From positions 21,091,210 to 21,155,209 of the forward strand of contig JANAVB010031417.1 of assembly GCA_029216955.1 (NCBI GenBank): 64,000 bases of DNA, read 5' to 3'. The notes beneath the pieces were generated by a model. The model was given only the letters and a program-made list of their open reading frames with translations, was not told the origin of the DNA and searched no databases. The translations under genes were made by a program, and so were the position numbers. The stretch comes from Iris pallida. Lineage: Eukaryota > Streptophyta > Magnoliopsida > Asparagales > Iridaceae. Below are positions 52,981 through 64,000 of this stretch, piece by piece. Numbering within the stretch: the stretch's first letter is position 1; each line of letters starts with the position of its first letter.

Positions 52981-54483
52981 AGGGTTAGGTTTAGGTTCTT
53001 TTTTTTCTCTTTTTTTTCTAGGATGTTGGTGACGATGGTGGAGCAAGGGCTTGTGGCCGCCGGTTCAGGTGATGGTGGTGCTGGGTTTAGGGAAGAAGGC
53101 TGGCAGATTTCGGCGATGGCTATGGTGGTCGAAAAAATAGCGATGGTGTTGGCGTTGGTATAGGCGATGGCGAGGGTCGTGGTCACTGGACTTGGGGGTG
53201 GTGGTGGCCACAGGAGTGATGGGACGAGTGGTAGGGTGGTGCCAATAGCGATGGTGGCCGGAGGGGATGAGCGGAGAAGCCACGGTGGCTTACCTGGTGG
53301 TGTCAGGAAACAGAGGGGGTGTTGGGAAGGCTATTGCTCTTGGCGAGGACATGATCGAAATTGCCACAGAACCGGGCGGTGGGCTACGACCAAAGATAGG
53401 TTTAGGATTGATGGGTCGTGTCCTACGAGGCACGGGACGGGTGTGTCCGGAGTTGTCGGACACGGAGAGTTAATTGTATTTGTAAAGGAAATATAGTGGA
53501 TGGAAAAAGCACGGACACGATGCACTTGAGAAAAATTTGGATGGTAAAAGTTTCTATGAAGAAGAACAAAGGAGCCTCTCCTTATATAGGAGGTGGTGCT
53601 CCTAGTTGGATAAAGACTAGGATTGTTTAAATTCCCCAAGAGATAAATTCCCTATTAATTCAATCGACTTAAAAATTAATCTAATCAAAATCGATTTAAT
53701 TCTAGATAAAACCTTTATTTAATTTAAAATAATATCTTCTCTAATTTAAATTACCGTATTTAATCAAATATTCACTCAAACAAAATTTCAAATAAAATAT
53801 AATAATAATTAATTTTAAAAATCATAATAATTATTTCAATACTGGAACACCTTCTAATACTATGAATAAAAATAAGTTTCGAAAAATCAATTTATACGTA
53901 AGTTATATTTTACGTATTCATATGGGAAAAGAACATTTATATGAACATAGTTTTCTAATTCGCTAACAAAATAAACTAGTCTTCTTAAAATAATAAAACA
54001 TGGTTTTTGAAATATCGGTGCGACGTCCTTTTAATATTTTGAAAATATTACTCGCATGTTAGAAATATACTTCTCCTTATATAAAAATCTATAAAATATT
54101 TTCAAAAATATGTACCTCGCACATTCGCGCTCGACGAGCCGATACGAAAAATGCGAACTCGTACGCGAAGTACAATTAAGAGGACTCGAATTAGCACGTG
54201 CGGTACAAATACGAAGTACAAATAAAATAATTTATTTAAATTTAAAAAATCGTAGTAGAAATTTAGAGGGTTTACATGAGGTGCAACCCGCTAAATATGA
54301 AACTTGGTTCCAAAGAAGCCATTCCATAACGTGGAATGGATCTTAATTCAACCGTTCCCGTTCGATCGATTCGGCCGATTCCGACCTATCGGTCTCGACC
54401 AAATCGATAGCGACAGTGTTCCTTTCTCGTGCATCCTGTGGATGAAAACGGGGCACGATGTAGGAACGGGGCACTACATCTGT

Positions 54484-55690
54484 AGGGGGTGCTCTATTTG
54501 TAGAGCAGATGACACCCATGCGCCCATGGGAATACCCATCGGCGCATGGGCACAGTCCGACCAAATCCTACTAAATTCGGATCAGTGCAACGATACAGCA
54601 TTGTGCGGCGCGTCACGCTCTGACAACGCCACCTATGCTTCCCACTCCACGCTCTGACAGTGGAATCTCCACGCGCGCTCCCAATGCACATCCGTCGCAG
54701 CGCGCTGCACGCTACATCAGAAATGTCGCTGCGTGTTGCACGCTGACAGCGCCGAAAGTGCATGGTCGCAACGACGTAGAGCCACTACGACGTTGGACCA
54801 CTACAGTGTAGGGGCCACAACGGTGTATGGTCACTACGGCGCATGGCCTCTAAGGCACATGGCTACAAAGTCGCATGGCCACTAATGCGCCTGACGCTAA
54901 GCGCCGAATGTGCGCCCGAGCTAGTAACCGTGCAAGCAACTCGCGAATGAAAGGAACGCACGAGCGCCGATGCTGACGTGCTAAGTACAAAGTACGCCAT
55001 CAAAGCGTTACTTTGCGCTGTTAGCCGGAGTCTGAATCCGAGTTCGAGTCGCTAAGCCCCTACGGGACTTAGCTCCTATGGATTCCCAAAGTGAGTGACA
55101 AAACAAAGGTTTGTTCTTTGTGATTTAAACTTATCTCTCTAGGAAAATCAATCCACATGGGCCACCTCACTTCATGTGCATACTCCAACACAAACATAGT
55201 TATATATTGAGATATACACTATTGTGGTTTTCCAATATAGGACTAAAGTTCCCAAAGCTAAGTAAAAATACCAATAATCTCCCACATATATCACGATTAT
55301 GGTTGAGCGTTCCTCACAGTGACTGCCATCATGCATTAGGAGAGATGTCGCTTCGACTTGAATCTTTTCGCATGATCAAACAACAGTACAATACAAGAAT
55401 GGACTAAGCCTTGAATTCTGCACCATAGCTGTTATTCTTTCCACTCACATCATGACATCATCTGCGCCTCCGGTCGCACGTTAAAGGTCATGTGCTGATC
55501 CCTGGTCTCGGTATATGTATCTTAGATATCTACAAGTTTACCCTCAAGAGACGGCACACATATCTATCCATACACTTAGATGAGTTCTTTTATGTAAAGA
55601 ATTTTTAGCATGAAGCCTTACACTTTCCTGCAGTGCTATGTCGCTATGATATAGCACAAAACCAATGTTCCACCTCTTGTGGTGTCATAC
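54484..55690. other. Unassigned region between the nest and unit B
   Basis: Two parts. 54484-55070 is GC-richer, with the minisatellite listed separately and palindromic stretches such as ATGCGCCCATGGG and CCCATCGGCGCAT. 55080-55690 looks like LTR sequence of a copia-type element (CCAATAATCTCCCAC near 55270, TCCACCTCTTGTGGTGTCA at 55669). No coding region and no element ends were found, so this is only a resemblance. Confidence 0.4.
54770..54895 (+). repeat. Degenerate minisatellite, about 17-18 bp
   Basis: Seven units like GGCCACTACGGCGCAT in a row (GGACCACTACAGTGTA, GGTCACTACGGCGCAT, GGCCTCTAAGGCACAT, GGCTACAAAGTCGCAT, GGCCACTAATGCGC). Confidence 0.75.
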
Positions 55691-55908
55691 CACAAGTAAC
55701 CCACAAGTAGTTTTCCTAATTATTCAAATCCATATTCGTCGATGATTGGTCTCGTGTTGTAGGAGCTTACAAATAGCAATAGCATACATTCTGCCGGAAG
55801 GCATGGGCAGTTAAATCACCAATCCCAAGATGACAGCATGCTTCTACTTAATATAAAACTCTCAATATTCTTCACAAAATCACAAACCGTTAGGTATCGT
55901 TGTGCAAT

Positions 55909-56067
55909 CAGGGGCGGATCCAGGGGTGGGATGGGTGGGCTCAGCCCATCCAAATTTTTTTTTTCATATAAAATTTTAGTTTGTTTTTTTTATATGGATT
56001 TATCTATTTCCAGCACATCCAAATTTTTGTGAGCCTACCCTAACTATAATTTCTGGATCCGTCCCTG
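55909..56067. mobile_element. hAT-type MITE in unit B
   Basis: 159 bp with inverted ends CAGGGGCGGATCCAG and CTGGATCCGTCCCTG and 8-bp duplications TGTGCAAT at 55901-55908 and 56068-56075. Unit A has the empty site near 18135-18150. Confidence 0.9.
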
Positions 56068-57436
56068 TGTGCAATTCTACACCTCCTGCGAACACAGATT
56101 CCAGAAGAAGGGACAAAAAAAAGATAATAAATGCCAAAAGAGTTTTAAACTGAACAACATAAAGAAATAATTTATGCAGTCCAATAGAATGACCACTATC
56201 CACATTTTGAGCAAAATGACACACCAGATATCTTGAGACACAGAAGAAGACACATTAATATATTGTAAAAATATGTAATTTCTTTTTAAAATAATTAATA
56301 CTTTATAATAAAAAATCCACACAAATAAAAATATTTTTTTAAAAATTTATTAAAAAATGTTTTCTATATTTTTGTTAACAAACATAATTTTTAACATTTG
56401 TTTCTTAAAATTATTTTCAGATGAAAATATAACCAAACACAGAGTCAAAATATGTATACCAAAAAGATAATTTTATAATATTTTTTTGAAAATTGTTTTC
56501 AAAACAAAATTTTATAAAACAACCAAACGCACCTTCTATCTCTGCCTTCCATACTAATATACTTTCAACCAATCGACTATAATATAAAGAAACCCTTTCG
56601 ACATTGCCTGAAAATAACATAACAAACAAATCCCTTAGCGTACAGTAACATGTGGAGTGCTGCTTCTAGGAGTTGAGATCACTTGTTCTTAAAAGAGAAC
56701 AAGGAATTCTATTGGGCATGTAGGAACAAATAAAATGCAGGTAGAAAACACATTGAAGAAAAATTGATTGAATATTAATCAAGGATCGAGTCGAACTCAT
56801 CCGATTGTGCACTCTATAAAAGTCACCGGGCAGTTAACGCAACTCTCATGCAACAGGTTGCTTACACTCCCCAAGCACATCCTGCAATAACAAGAATCCA
56901 GTATCAAACCAAAAGAACAATACAACGATGACTAAAATCTACAAGCTCGTTAATAGCTACTTTACAATGAATCCATCCGGTACTATTCAATAGTACGCAT
57001 GAATACATGCTGTTAAATGTCAAACCTATGAATCTAATGCACACAGGTTGATAGCAACCAACCTGAAATTTACATTTTAGGATCCAAACCAATAGCTTAC
57101 ACCCGAACTCACAATCAGATCTCATGGCAGAGCATTATATGGTATCATCACAGCCTGTCCTAAAATTTAGACTCCCAATTTAGAGAAACAACAATTACAA
57201 GATTTCACACGCCCCAAAGAACTTGTAGTTGTGACCACTCATTTACAACACCTAAGCATAAACCAGCAGACGTCGCATTAGACATGCATATACGTTACAT
57301 GTATAATCCAAAACAAGAACAGACACCCTGACATCAGCGTCCATACCAAGTTTCCATTAGTTTCCCAAAACAAAACAGTTAGACCAGCCTCCCAGAATAA
57401 CCACCAACACTTGCAGTTATATCCCCTCCCCCTCTC

Positions 57437-57456
57437 CCCAATAAATCCCCCATTCC
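57437..57456 (+). promoter_or_regulatory. Putative core promoter of gene copy B
   Basis: CCCAATAAATCCCCCATTCC, identical to copy A, 80 bases before the ATG. Confidence 0.48.
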
Positions 57457-57536
57457 CAAGCTCCAGGCTTTCCACTCAACTTTTCAGAAAATACTCTTCC
57501 TCTTTCCAATCTCCTCGCTCCAGAAAATCCGAGATC

Positions 57537-58334
57537 ATGAAGAGCTCTCCACAGGCAGGCACCCGGAGATCCGAAGGTTATAGCGAGTTTGTGGTCCACC
57601 TTCCCGATCCAAAATTGCTGCGGGTCATCGCAAGATTGATACTGTTCGCGACTGCCATAATGTCTTTCCCTTGGCTGTGCAATATCTTCCAACCCGATTC
57701 GCCAGATGCCGCCGTTGAGCCCAAATTGGTGGATGATCCATTCTCGCTCTCAACGACGATGAAGAAGATACCCCATGCCGATGAAGGTGAATTCAAGGTG
57801 GCTCGGCGACTGTTGTCAGTTTTGGGATCGAAGAAGGAAGCTTTGGAAGGGTTGGAAGACGCATTTTTGGAGCAGCCGGAGGAAGAGGAGAAGAAGATCA
57901 AGAAGATCAACTACCTCCCCGACCTAATGGGTGACAATTGGCTGGCAGGACATCCGAGGAGGGTTTTCGTGGACGTGGGCACAGAGAAGAGGGCGAGGAA
58001 CACAGACTGGTTTGAATGGGAGTATCCGAAGAAGGGTGCGGAGTTTGAAATTGTAAAGGTGGATTCGGTAGGGAAAGAGGGAGGAGGGATAGGGGATTGG
58101 TTGGAGAAGAATGTGAGGGCGGAGGAGTTTGTGGTGATGGAGGCGGACGCGGATGCGGATGCGGATGCGGTAGAGGAGATGGTGAGGGGAAACGTGATTC
58201 ATCTGGTGGATGAACTGTTCATGGAGTGCGAGACTCGGGGGAATAGGAAAAGTAGGAGGGCCTATTGGGAGTGTTTAGCACTCTATGGAAGGGTCAGAGA
58301 TGAAGGGGTTGCTGTTCATCAGCGGTGGGAGTAG
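57537..58334 (+). CDS. Gene copy B: TM-anchored protein with DUF7870-like C-terminal domain
   Basis: 265 residues, same plan as copy A: membrane segment at 27-50, direct passage from DDPFSLS to the ARRLLS block, YLPDLMGDNW, HPRRVFVDVG, and the final YWECLALYGRVRDEGV. The first 160 residues are the same as in A. Later parts differ: A's GDDNWLVG is GDNWLAG here, and the ADADA run is two repeats longer. A's copy of the ELFLECDTRG motif reads ELFMECETRG here. The frame is intact, so both A and B may be expressed. The lost middle region relative to paralogue D applies here too. Function unknown. Confidence 0.75.
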   Translation: MKSSPQAGTRRSEGYSEFVVHLPDPKLLRVIARLILFATAIMSFPWLCNIFQPDSPDAAVEPKLVDDPFSLSTTMKKIPHADEGEFKVARRLLSVLGSKKEALEGLEDAFLEQPEEEEKKIKKINYLPDLMGDNWLAGHPRRVFVDVGTEKRARNTDWFEWEYPKKGAEFEIVKVDSVGKEGGGIGDWLEKNVRAEEFVVMEADADADADAVEEMVRGNVIHLVDELFMECETRGNRKSRRAYWECLALYGRVRDEGVAVHQRWE

Positions 58335-58620
58335 AAGGGTCAATTTGGTGTCTTTGGTTTGGTATTTTGGACTAGTGAGGAACTCTTTTGTGTTAGTTTT
58401 GGATTAGAAAGAGAGAGAGTAATGTACATATGCAAGCAAGTTCTGAGGATATACGCCGGACATTTCAAAATGTATTCTGTCACTTATTTAGTTAGTTTTT
58501 ATTTGTTTTCGAGGAATTATGGCGAATGATTTTGCAGGATCATCGATATTCTCTTCTTGATTATATTTAGATTTTTTTCTCGTCTTTGTTTATGTTAATT
58601 GGAGTACATCGATATTCTCT

Positions 58621-59699
58621 TCTTGATTATATTTAGAAAGGTCAAATCTTTGAAAATTAGAAAAGTGTGCTCTTCCATAGGCACAAGTTTCCCAATGTAT
58701 TGTTAACCAAAGTGGAGGAAAGAGAAGCTACACAGTTCCCTTCCTTTTTCATCATTCAAATTCTCTCATTTTACATATTGCAAACCCAATCCAAAAAAAA
58801 TTGAGAGAAAATCTTTGGCCACATTTGGTTTTATCGGAATCAGGCCTTGAGAAAGGAAAGTCATTCTTTTCTGTGTTTGAATGCGAAAGGAAATGAGCAT
58901 GAAAGATAACTGATTCCCAGGGAAAGAAAAATAAGAGGGGAATGGTTCCCCCACTCGTCCCATGGATTCATTTTTCCATCCCAATTATTCACTTTTCCTC
59001 CCAATTTTTCAAGCTTTTCCAAATGTCAGAAAGAAAATTAATGAAAATTGTAATTTTTCAAAGGAAAGAAAAGAACAAAGAATTGTTTCCTTTCCGCGAA
59101 CCAAACGAGACATCTGGGTGACGTATTTCTAACACCCAATATTTATCGACTTATAGAACACATAATTGAATGTACCAAAAAAATATTAAACCTCATAACT
59201 AGTGCTATGCACATTTAAGTCAAACCGATTAAATCGAACCAAATCAAACCGAACCGATGGTTTGGTCGAATTGGTTCGACTACATATTATGTAAACAAAC
59301 CGTTCGATTCGGTTCACGTTTTGGTTAGTCCAAAAACCATTTCAATCCGAACCGAACCAAAACCTCACTAAGTGTTAAATAAATTAGGGTTTGCCCGATT
59401 TGGTATGGACCGGTTGACACTTGACAACACCAGTCAAGGCTATTAGCACAGCAGCTAATAGAAAAGTTTTCACTTTTCTCATTTGGGCGGCTCCAATTTT
59501 TTACCCGTGTCTCTCCATTTTTTTTTCCTCTGTCGGCTGGGCTCCAATCTTCTCTCCCTCTCCACTGGCCAACACCAACTCTCCCTCTCCGATGGCACTT
59601 TAATTGGTAAGTATTCTACATCCTCTCTTTTCTACTACATATACAAGCATCTATATAGATATTGGATGCTAGATAGGTTAGGACCGCAAAATTTATAAT
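58621..59699. other. Spacer between units B and C
   Basis: Contains a probable decayed MITE (about 58818-59111) with weak inverted ends TTTGGTT..CGGAA. Near 59215-59400 there is a stretch rich in CGAACC/GGTTCG motifs, similar in style to the MITE at 60585 but not alignable end to end. No gene. Confidence 0.5.
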
Positions 59700-60584
59700 A
59701 AAAAACTCACCTTTTAAAAAATGTACCAACAGATGAGGCCTCAAGAGAAACAAAATAAGAAAGAATAGTATTAGTAATTGTAGTTGTAGTTAGATCATCC
59801 ATGAGAGTGTTTCAAGTGCTACATTTTGACTTTGTCACATTTTGTATTACTTAAGGCTGCAGTGGCCACTAGTCCATACTTGAAAATTGTTATAAAGTTA
59901 AGAGACACTCCAAAGTGTCATAGCACCTACATTAGTTCTTGGACTTACCATATTAACTATTTTTTCAAACATGAAAGAAAAATAAAGAGAAAAAAGAAAG
60001 GAAAAACCTTACCAAACAAGAAAGAAAAGAAAAAAAAATAAATAGCGAGCAAAAGAGGAGGTTAATTTGGAGTATACCATTGTGTACAAATATCAAGAAG
60101 ACACTCCAAAATTAGTAATTTACACAATTTTCAATAATTTGGAGTATGTGTTTGAAGATGTGTCCACTGTGGATGCTCTTATGTTTTTTTTTTTTTTTTG
60201 ATAATAATATAAATGAAAGAAAAAAAAATTAATAAAAACACTCAAAATACTCCAATTTTGGCGGGCTAAAAAATTAACCTTCATAAATGACGGGCTAAAA
60301 AATTCTCCCAAACCGGCAAAACTACCGATAAAAATACCATGTCAAGCAAACCCCAAGTAGTTTGCCTAATTATTCAAATCCATATTCGTCGATGATTGGC
60401 CTTGTGTTTGTAGGACCGTACAAATAGCATAGATTCCGCCGGAAGGCATGGGCAATTAAATCACTAATCCCAAGATGACAGCACGCAGATAACATATTGC
60501 TAATTTAAAACTCCCAATAATATAATTATTTTCCTGTAGCGCGATCGCATTCTTCACAAAATCACAAACCGTTAGGTATGCTTG

Positions 60585-60751
60585 TAGGGGTGAGCATTAT
60601 TCGGTTTTGGACCGAAAATCGAACCGAATCGAACCGAATAAAAGATTCGGTTCGGTTTTAAAAAAAATCGGTTCGATTTCGGTTTTGAAAATACTAAATT
60701 TTCTTATTCGGTTTCGGTTTTGGGTTTCGGTCCAAAACCGAATAAGAAAAA

Positions 60752-60785
<34 letters not shown>

Positions 60786-60963
60786 TAATATATATAATAT
60801 ATATATAATTAACAAAAAAGCACAAATAAACCTAGACACCGAATAAACCGAAAATCGAACCGATTTAATTCGGTTCGGTTCGGTTATTGACCAATTCGGT
60901 TCGGTTTCGGTCCAATTCGGTTTTCGGTTATTCGGTTCGGTTGGAACCGAATGCTCACCCCTA
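60585..60963. mobile_element. hAT-type MITE in unit C
   Basis: 379 bp with ends TAGGGGTGAGCATTATTCGG and CCGAATGCTCACCCCTA, and 8-bp duplications TATGCTTG at 60577-60584 and 60964-60971. Inside are an A-run with TA repeats (60745-60811) and many CGGTTC/GAACCG motifs. Confidence 0.92.
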
Positions 60964-62165
60964 TATGCTTGTATAATTCCACGACACATTAGATATCCTG
61001 AGACACAGAAGAAGACCCATTACATAATACTAAATCTCTGCCTGTTCCTTACCCGCGGACTTGGACTGCATTCCTGGCTCGTGGGCCACGTGTCGGCGTT
61101 TCATTGGAGGGGAGGAAGAATGGATGAGCCCGAAGTAGTGCAAGGTGGACAGTGGGGAGGTGACACGCCAGCGTGCAGGCACGCACGCGATCACCCTGTA
61201 CGGGCAAAAGAGCATTTCAGATACTAATATACTATCAACCAATCGACTATAATATAAAGAAACCCCTTCAGGAACCGACAGTAAAAATGGCCTGAAAATA
61301 ACATGACCACTCTCTTTTAATGCACAGTACTAACATGTGGAGTGCTGCTTCTAGGAGTTGAGATCACTAGTCTCAAAGAGAGAACAAGGAATTCTATTGC
61401 CAAAGTTGGAACAAATAAAATGCAGGTAGAAAACACATTGAACAAAATTGATTGAATATTAATCAAGGATCGGGTCGAACTCATCCGGTTGTGCACTCTA
61501 TAAAAGTCACCGGGCAGTTCACGCAACTCTCATGCAACAGGTTGCTTCACTCCCCAATTAAGCACATCCCTGCAATAACAAGAATCCAATATCAAACTAA
61601 AAGAACAATACAACGATGACTAAAATCTGCAAACCCATGTATGCTGTTAAATGTCAAACCTATGAATCTAATGCACACAGGTTGATAGCAACCAACCTGA
61701 AATTTACATTTTAGGATCCAAACCAATAGCTTACACCTGAACTCACAATCAGATCCATGGCAGAGCATTATATGTTATCATCACAGCCTGTCCTAAAATT
61801 TAGCACTCCCAATTTAGACGAACAACAATACAAGATTCACAGGCCAAAGAACTAGTAGTTGTGACCACTCATTTACAACACCAAAACATAAACCAGCAGA
61901 CGTCGCATTAGACATGCATATACGTTACATTTATAATCCAAAACAAGAACAGACACCCTGACATCAGCGTCCATACCAAGTTTCCATTAGTTTCCCCAAA
62001 AAAACCGTTAGACCTGCTTCCCAGAATAACCACCAACACTTGCAGTTATATCCCCTCCCCCATCTCCCCAATAAATCCCCCATTCCCAAGCTCCAGGCTT
62101 TCCACTCACTTTTCAGAAAATATTCTTCCTCTTTCCATTCTCCTCGCTCCAGAAAATCCGAGATC

Positions 62166-62948
62166 ATGAAGAGCTCTCCACAGGCAGGCACCCGGAGATC
62201 CGAAGGTTATAGCGAGTTTGTGGTCCACCTTCCCGATCCAAAATTGCTGCGGGTCATCGCAAGATTGATACTGCTTGCGACTGCCATAATGTCTTCCCCT
62301 TGGCTATGCAATATCCTCCAACCCGATTCACCAGATGTGGCGGTTAAGCCCAAATTGGTGGATGATCCATTCTCGCTCACACGACGATGAAGAAGATACC
62401 GCATGCCGATGAAGGTGAATTCAAGGTGGCTCGGCGACTGTTGTCAGTTTTGGGATCGAAGAAGGAAGCTTTGGAAGGGTTGGAAGACGCATTTTTGGAG
62501 CAGCCGGAGAAGGAAAGAAAGAGATCAAGAAGATCAACTACCTCCCCGACCTAATGGGTGACAATTGGCTGGTACGGCACCCGAGGAGGGTTTTCGTAGT
62601 TGTAGGTGGCACAAAGAAGAGGGCGAGGAACACGGACTGGTTTGAAAGGGACTTCCGAAGAAGGGTGCGGAGTTTGAAATTGTAAAGGTGGATTCGGTAG
62701 GGAAAGAGGGAGGAGGGATAGGGGATTGGTTGGAGAAGAATGTGAGGGCGGAGGAGTTTGTGGTGATGGAGGCGGACGCGGACGCGGTGGAGGAGATGGT
62801 GAGGGGGAACGTGATTCATCTGGTGGATGAGCTGTTCATGGAGTGCGACACTCGGGGGAGTAGGAAGTAGGAGGGCCTATTGGGAGTGTTTGGCACTCTA
62901 TGGAAGGGTCAGAGATGAAGGGGTTGCTGTTCATCAGTTGTGGGAGTA
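62166..62948 (+). pseudogene. Gene copy C: degraded paralogue of A and B
   Basis: ATG 62166 and the first 70 residues match A and B, including the membrane segment. At 62376-62390 a one-base loss (CTCACACGACG where A has CTCTCAACGACG) shifts the frame to an early stop. Further frame breaks follow near 62512-62520 (altered acidic linker), 62650 (one base lost before CCGAAGAAGGG), and a TAG at 62868 within what was RKSRRAYWE. The 3' sequence is closer to B than to A (GATTCGGTAGGGAAAGAGG). No functional protein is expected. Confidence 0.85.
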
Positions 62949-63640
62949 GAAGGATCAATTGGGTGTCTTTGGTTTGGTATTTTGGACCAGTGAAGAACTC
63001 TTTTGTGTTAGTTTGGATTAGAGAGAGAGAGTAATGTACATAAGCAAGTTTTGAGGATATACGCCGGACATTTCAATATGTATTCTGTCAGTTATTTAGT
63101 TAGTTTTTATTTGTTTTCAAGGAATTATGGCGAATGATTTTGTAGGATCGTCGATATTTTCTTCTTGATTACATCTAGATTTTTTTTTTTGACTTTGTTT
63201 ATGTTAATTGAGTATATCCATTGCTGTAGCCAAGGAACATTATAAAGTTGAGAACTTTTGTTGTTTGTCCTTCAAGACGTTTATGTCAGTTCATGTTTGC
63301 TAGAAAAGTTCACCGCTGCCGGAGAAATAATTTCATTCCGCGAACACATGTGTTGCTGGAGGAATAATTTCATTCCGTAGACACATTGGGCTGGCTACTG
63401 CCTTATGAGACCAATAACGCTCACTCCTCACTCAGAAAACTGTTCACGTCAGTGTACCTTCCTGAGATATGAATGGCCTGAAATCCTTGTATAGTGTGCA
63501 TACATACTTATTACAATTTTTACAGAGCTAACCATTGGCACGTTAGTTTCCTTCGAACTTGATTTTGATGCCAATACAAACCAAATCATCATTTCTACTC
63601 CATATCATTGAGTTTTGACTGTATTTGGTTCAGTATTTGT

Positions 63641-64000
63641 CATTTGCAGTCAAGGTGTTGTGTGGGCCGGTCTGGGTCGGCCCGGCCCAGGTCACGACCG
63701 ATTCCAAATTATTGGGTCGAATCGGATCATGTCCAGCCTGCACCGTTGTGAGACGGCGGCAGTAAGCTGTTCTATATGCAGGTATTCACAACAACATTTG
63801 TCACAACTTGAATATATGGAATTTTAAAAACATTTTATTCAACAATTGAAAGGTACAACTGGAAATGAAAGTACTGAAATAAAGTACTGAAATCAAATCA
63901 ACAAAACTCCAATACAATAAAACTAAAAAACTGGAAAAACAATTAGCTAGACGGTCGACTCATCAGCCTCTGGTTCTGCGTCCTCCAAGGGGACTCTGGC
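63641..64000. other. Sequence beyond unit C, no gene seen
   Basis: After the unit ends there is a GC-rich patch (GGGTCGGCCCGGCCCAGG, 63675-63692) and then AT-rich sequence. The last 60 bases read CCTCTGGTTCTGCGTCCTCC, which could be coding on either strand beyond the window. Nothing can be named. Confidence 0.4.

Larger units (their letters stand above)
23383..54276 (-). mobile_element. Element O: coding-free LTR retrotransposon, reversed, itself filled by later insertions
   Basis: Starts TGTAACGCC and ends TTTACA, flanked by TGAGG (23378-23382, 54277-54281) inside the solo LTR. A second copy of its start lies at 40715 and a second copy of its end at 29713, giving two LTRs. AAATTTCG and the AGGA-loop hairpin next to 29713 place the PPT side at the left, so it reads on the minus strand. 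Once later insertions are removed the interior is about 3 kb with no gag or pol. I find no TGGTATCAGAGC primer site. It must have moved with proteins of another element. Confidence 0.85.
40715..54276 (-). repeat. Right LTR of element O (5' LTR in its own sense), interrupted
   Basis: 40715-41737 aligns with 23383-24470 and 52981-54276 aligns with 25705-26703 plus 29415-29713. The part equal to 24471-25704 is missing, replaced by the retroelement fragment 41738-52980. So this was not a clean insertion, or a deletion followed it. Confidence 0.82.
21864..54483 (-). mobile_element. Solo LTR of the Tekay-like family, split by the 30.9-kb element O
   Basis: 21869-23382 is the reverse complement of most of the LTR at 5015-6592, starting TGTCACACCCCGATTCC. 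It stops at CCTTGAGG (23375-23382). The missing start of the LTR is found reversed at 54277-54478, ending GGGGCACTACA. TCTGT flanks both outer ends (21864-21868 and 54479-54483). No internal coding region accompanies it, so it is a solo LTR. It is about 1.7 kb when the insertion is ignored. Confidence 0.9.
55700..58620 (+). repeat. Duplicated unit B (2.9 kb), carrying gene copy B
   Basis: Aligns with unit A from 17900 and with unit C from 60355. It contains its own hAT-type MITE at 55909. Downstream homology ends near 58620, where the last 30 bases (ATCGATATTCTCTTCTTGAT) are repeated at 58542 and 58608. Confidence 0.88.
59700..63640 (+). repeat. Duplicated unit C (3.9 kb), carrying pseudogene C
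   Basis: Aligns with unit A over its whole length, including the part upstream (17570) that unit B lacks. Downstream homology to A runs to about 63640. Confidence 0.88.

Overview
The window is nuclear DNA of a flowering plant. It is AT-rich and packed with retroelements, and a few host genes lie at the edges of transposon nests. The evidence is Ty3/gypsy chromoviral and L1-type LINE sequence, tRNA-iMet primer sites, 5-bp target duplications, hAT-type MITEs, a proline-rich cell-wall protein gene and a plant-only TM/DUF7870-like gene family. One very GC-rich gene (15224-15940) hints at a monocot, but the species cannot be fixed from the sequence.

Layout. 1-6592: a Ty3/gypsy Tekay-like chromovirus, 5'-truncated by the window edge, with six in-frame stops. 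It sits inside an L1-type LINE on the minus strand (6593-9576). 9676-10155: a secreted proline-rich protein gene. 10156-14900: AT-rich spacer with a terminal-inverted-repeat element and a 215-bp tandem duplication. 15030-15940: a candidate uORF and a TM protein gene (paralogue D). About 17.57-21.1 kb, 55.7-58.6 kb and 59.7-63.64 kb: three copies (A, B, C) of a 3-4 kb unit carrying a paralogue of D. A and B are intact; C is a pseudogene.

Between units A and B lies a nest that can be resolved by its target duplications. (1) A solo LTR of the Tekay-like family, reversed (21869-54478, TSD TCTGT). (2) Inside it, a 30.9-kb coding-free LTR element called O here, reversed (23383-54276, TSD TGAGG). 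(3) Inside O's left LTR, a 2.7-kb solo LTR of another family (26704-29409, TSD CTAGT). (4) Inside O's interior, a coding-free LARD-type element, LARD1 (31520-39509, TSD GAGTG). (5) Inside O's right LTR, the 3' end of another retroelement. It carries an antisense gene resembling the plant mobile domain family (41967-51630) and a probable LTR (51924-52980). (6) Inside that gene, a second LARD copy, LARD2 (43462-50595, TSD TCTGT).

The strongest unexplained signal is small hairpins. An 11-unit array of about 38-bp period lies between the first two blocks of the antisense gene, and its stem sequences change in compensated pairs. The LARDs carry three further hairpin arrays. A short hairpin with an AGGA loop lies just upstream of the 3' LTR in the Tekay-like element, in LARD1, in LARD2 and in O, and its stem covaries between families. 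Hairpins also end U5 in several families. Paralogue D and paralogues A/B keep complementary parts of what looks like one ancestral protein.
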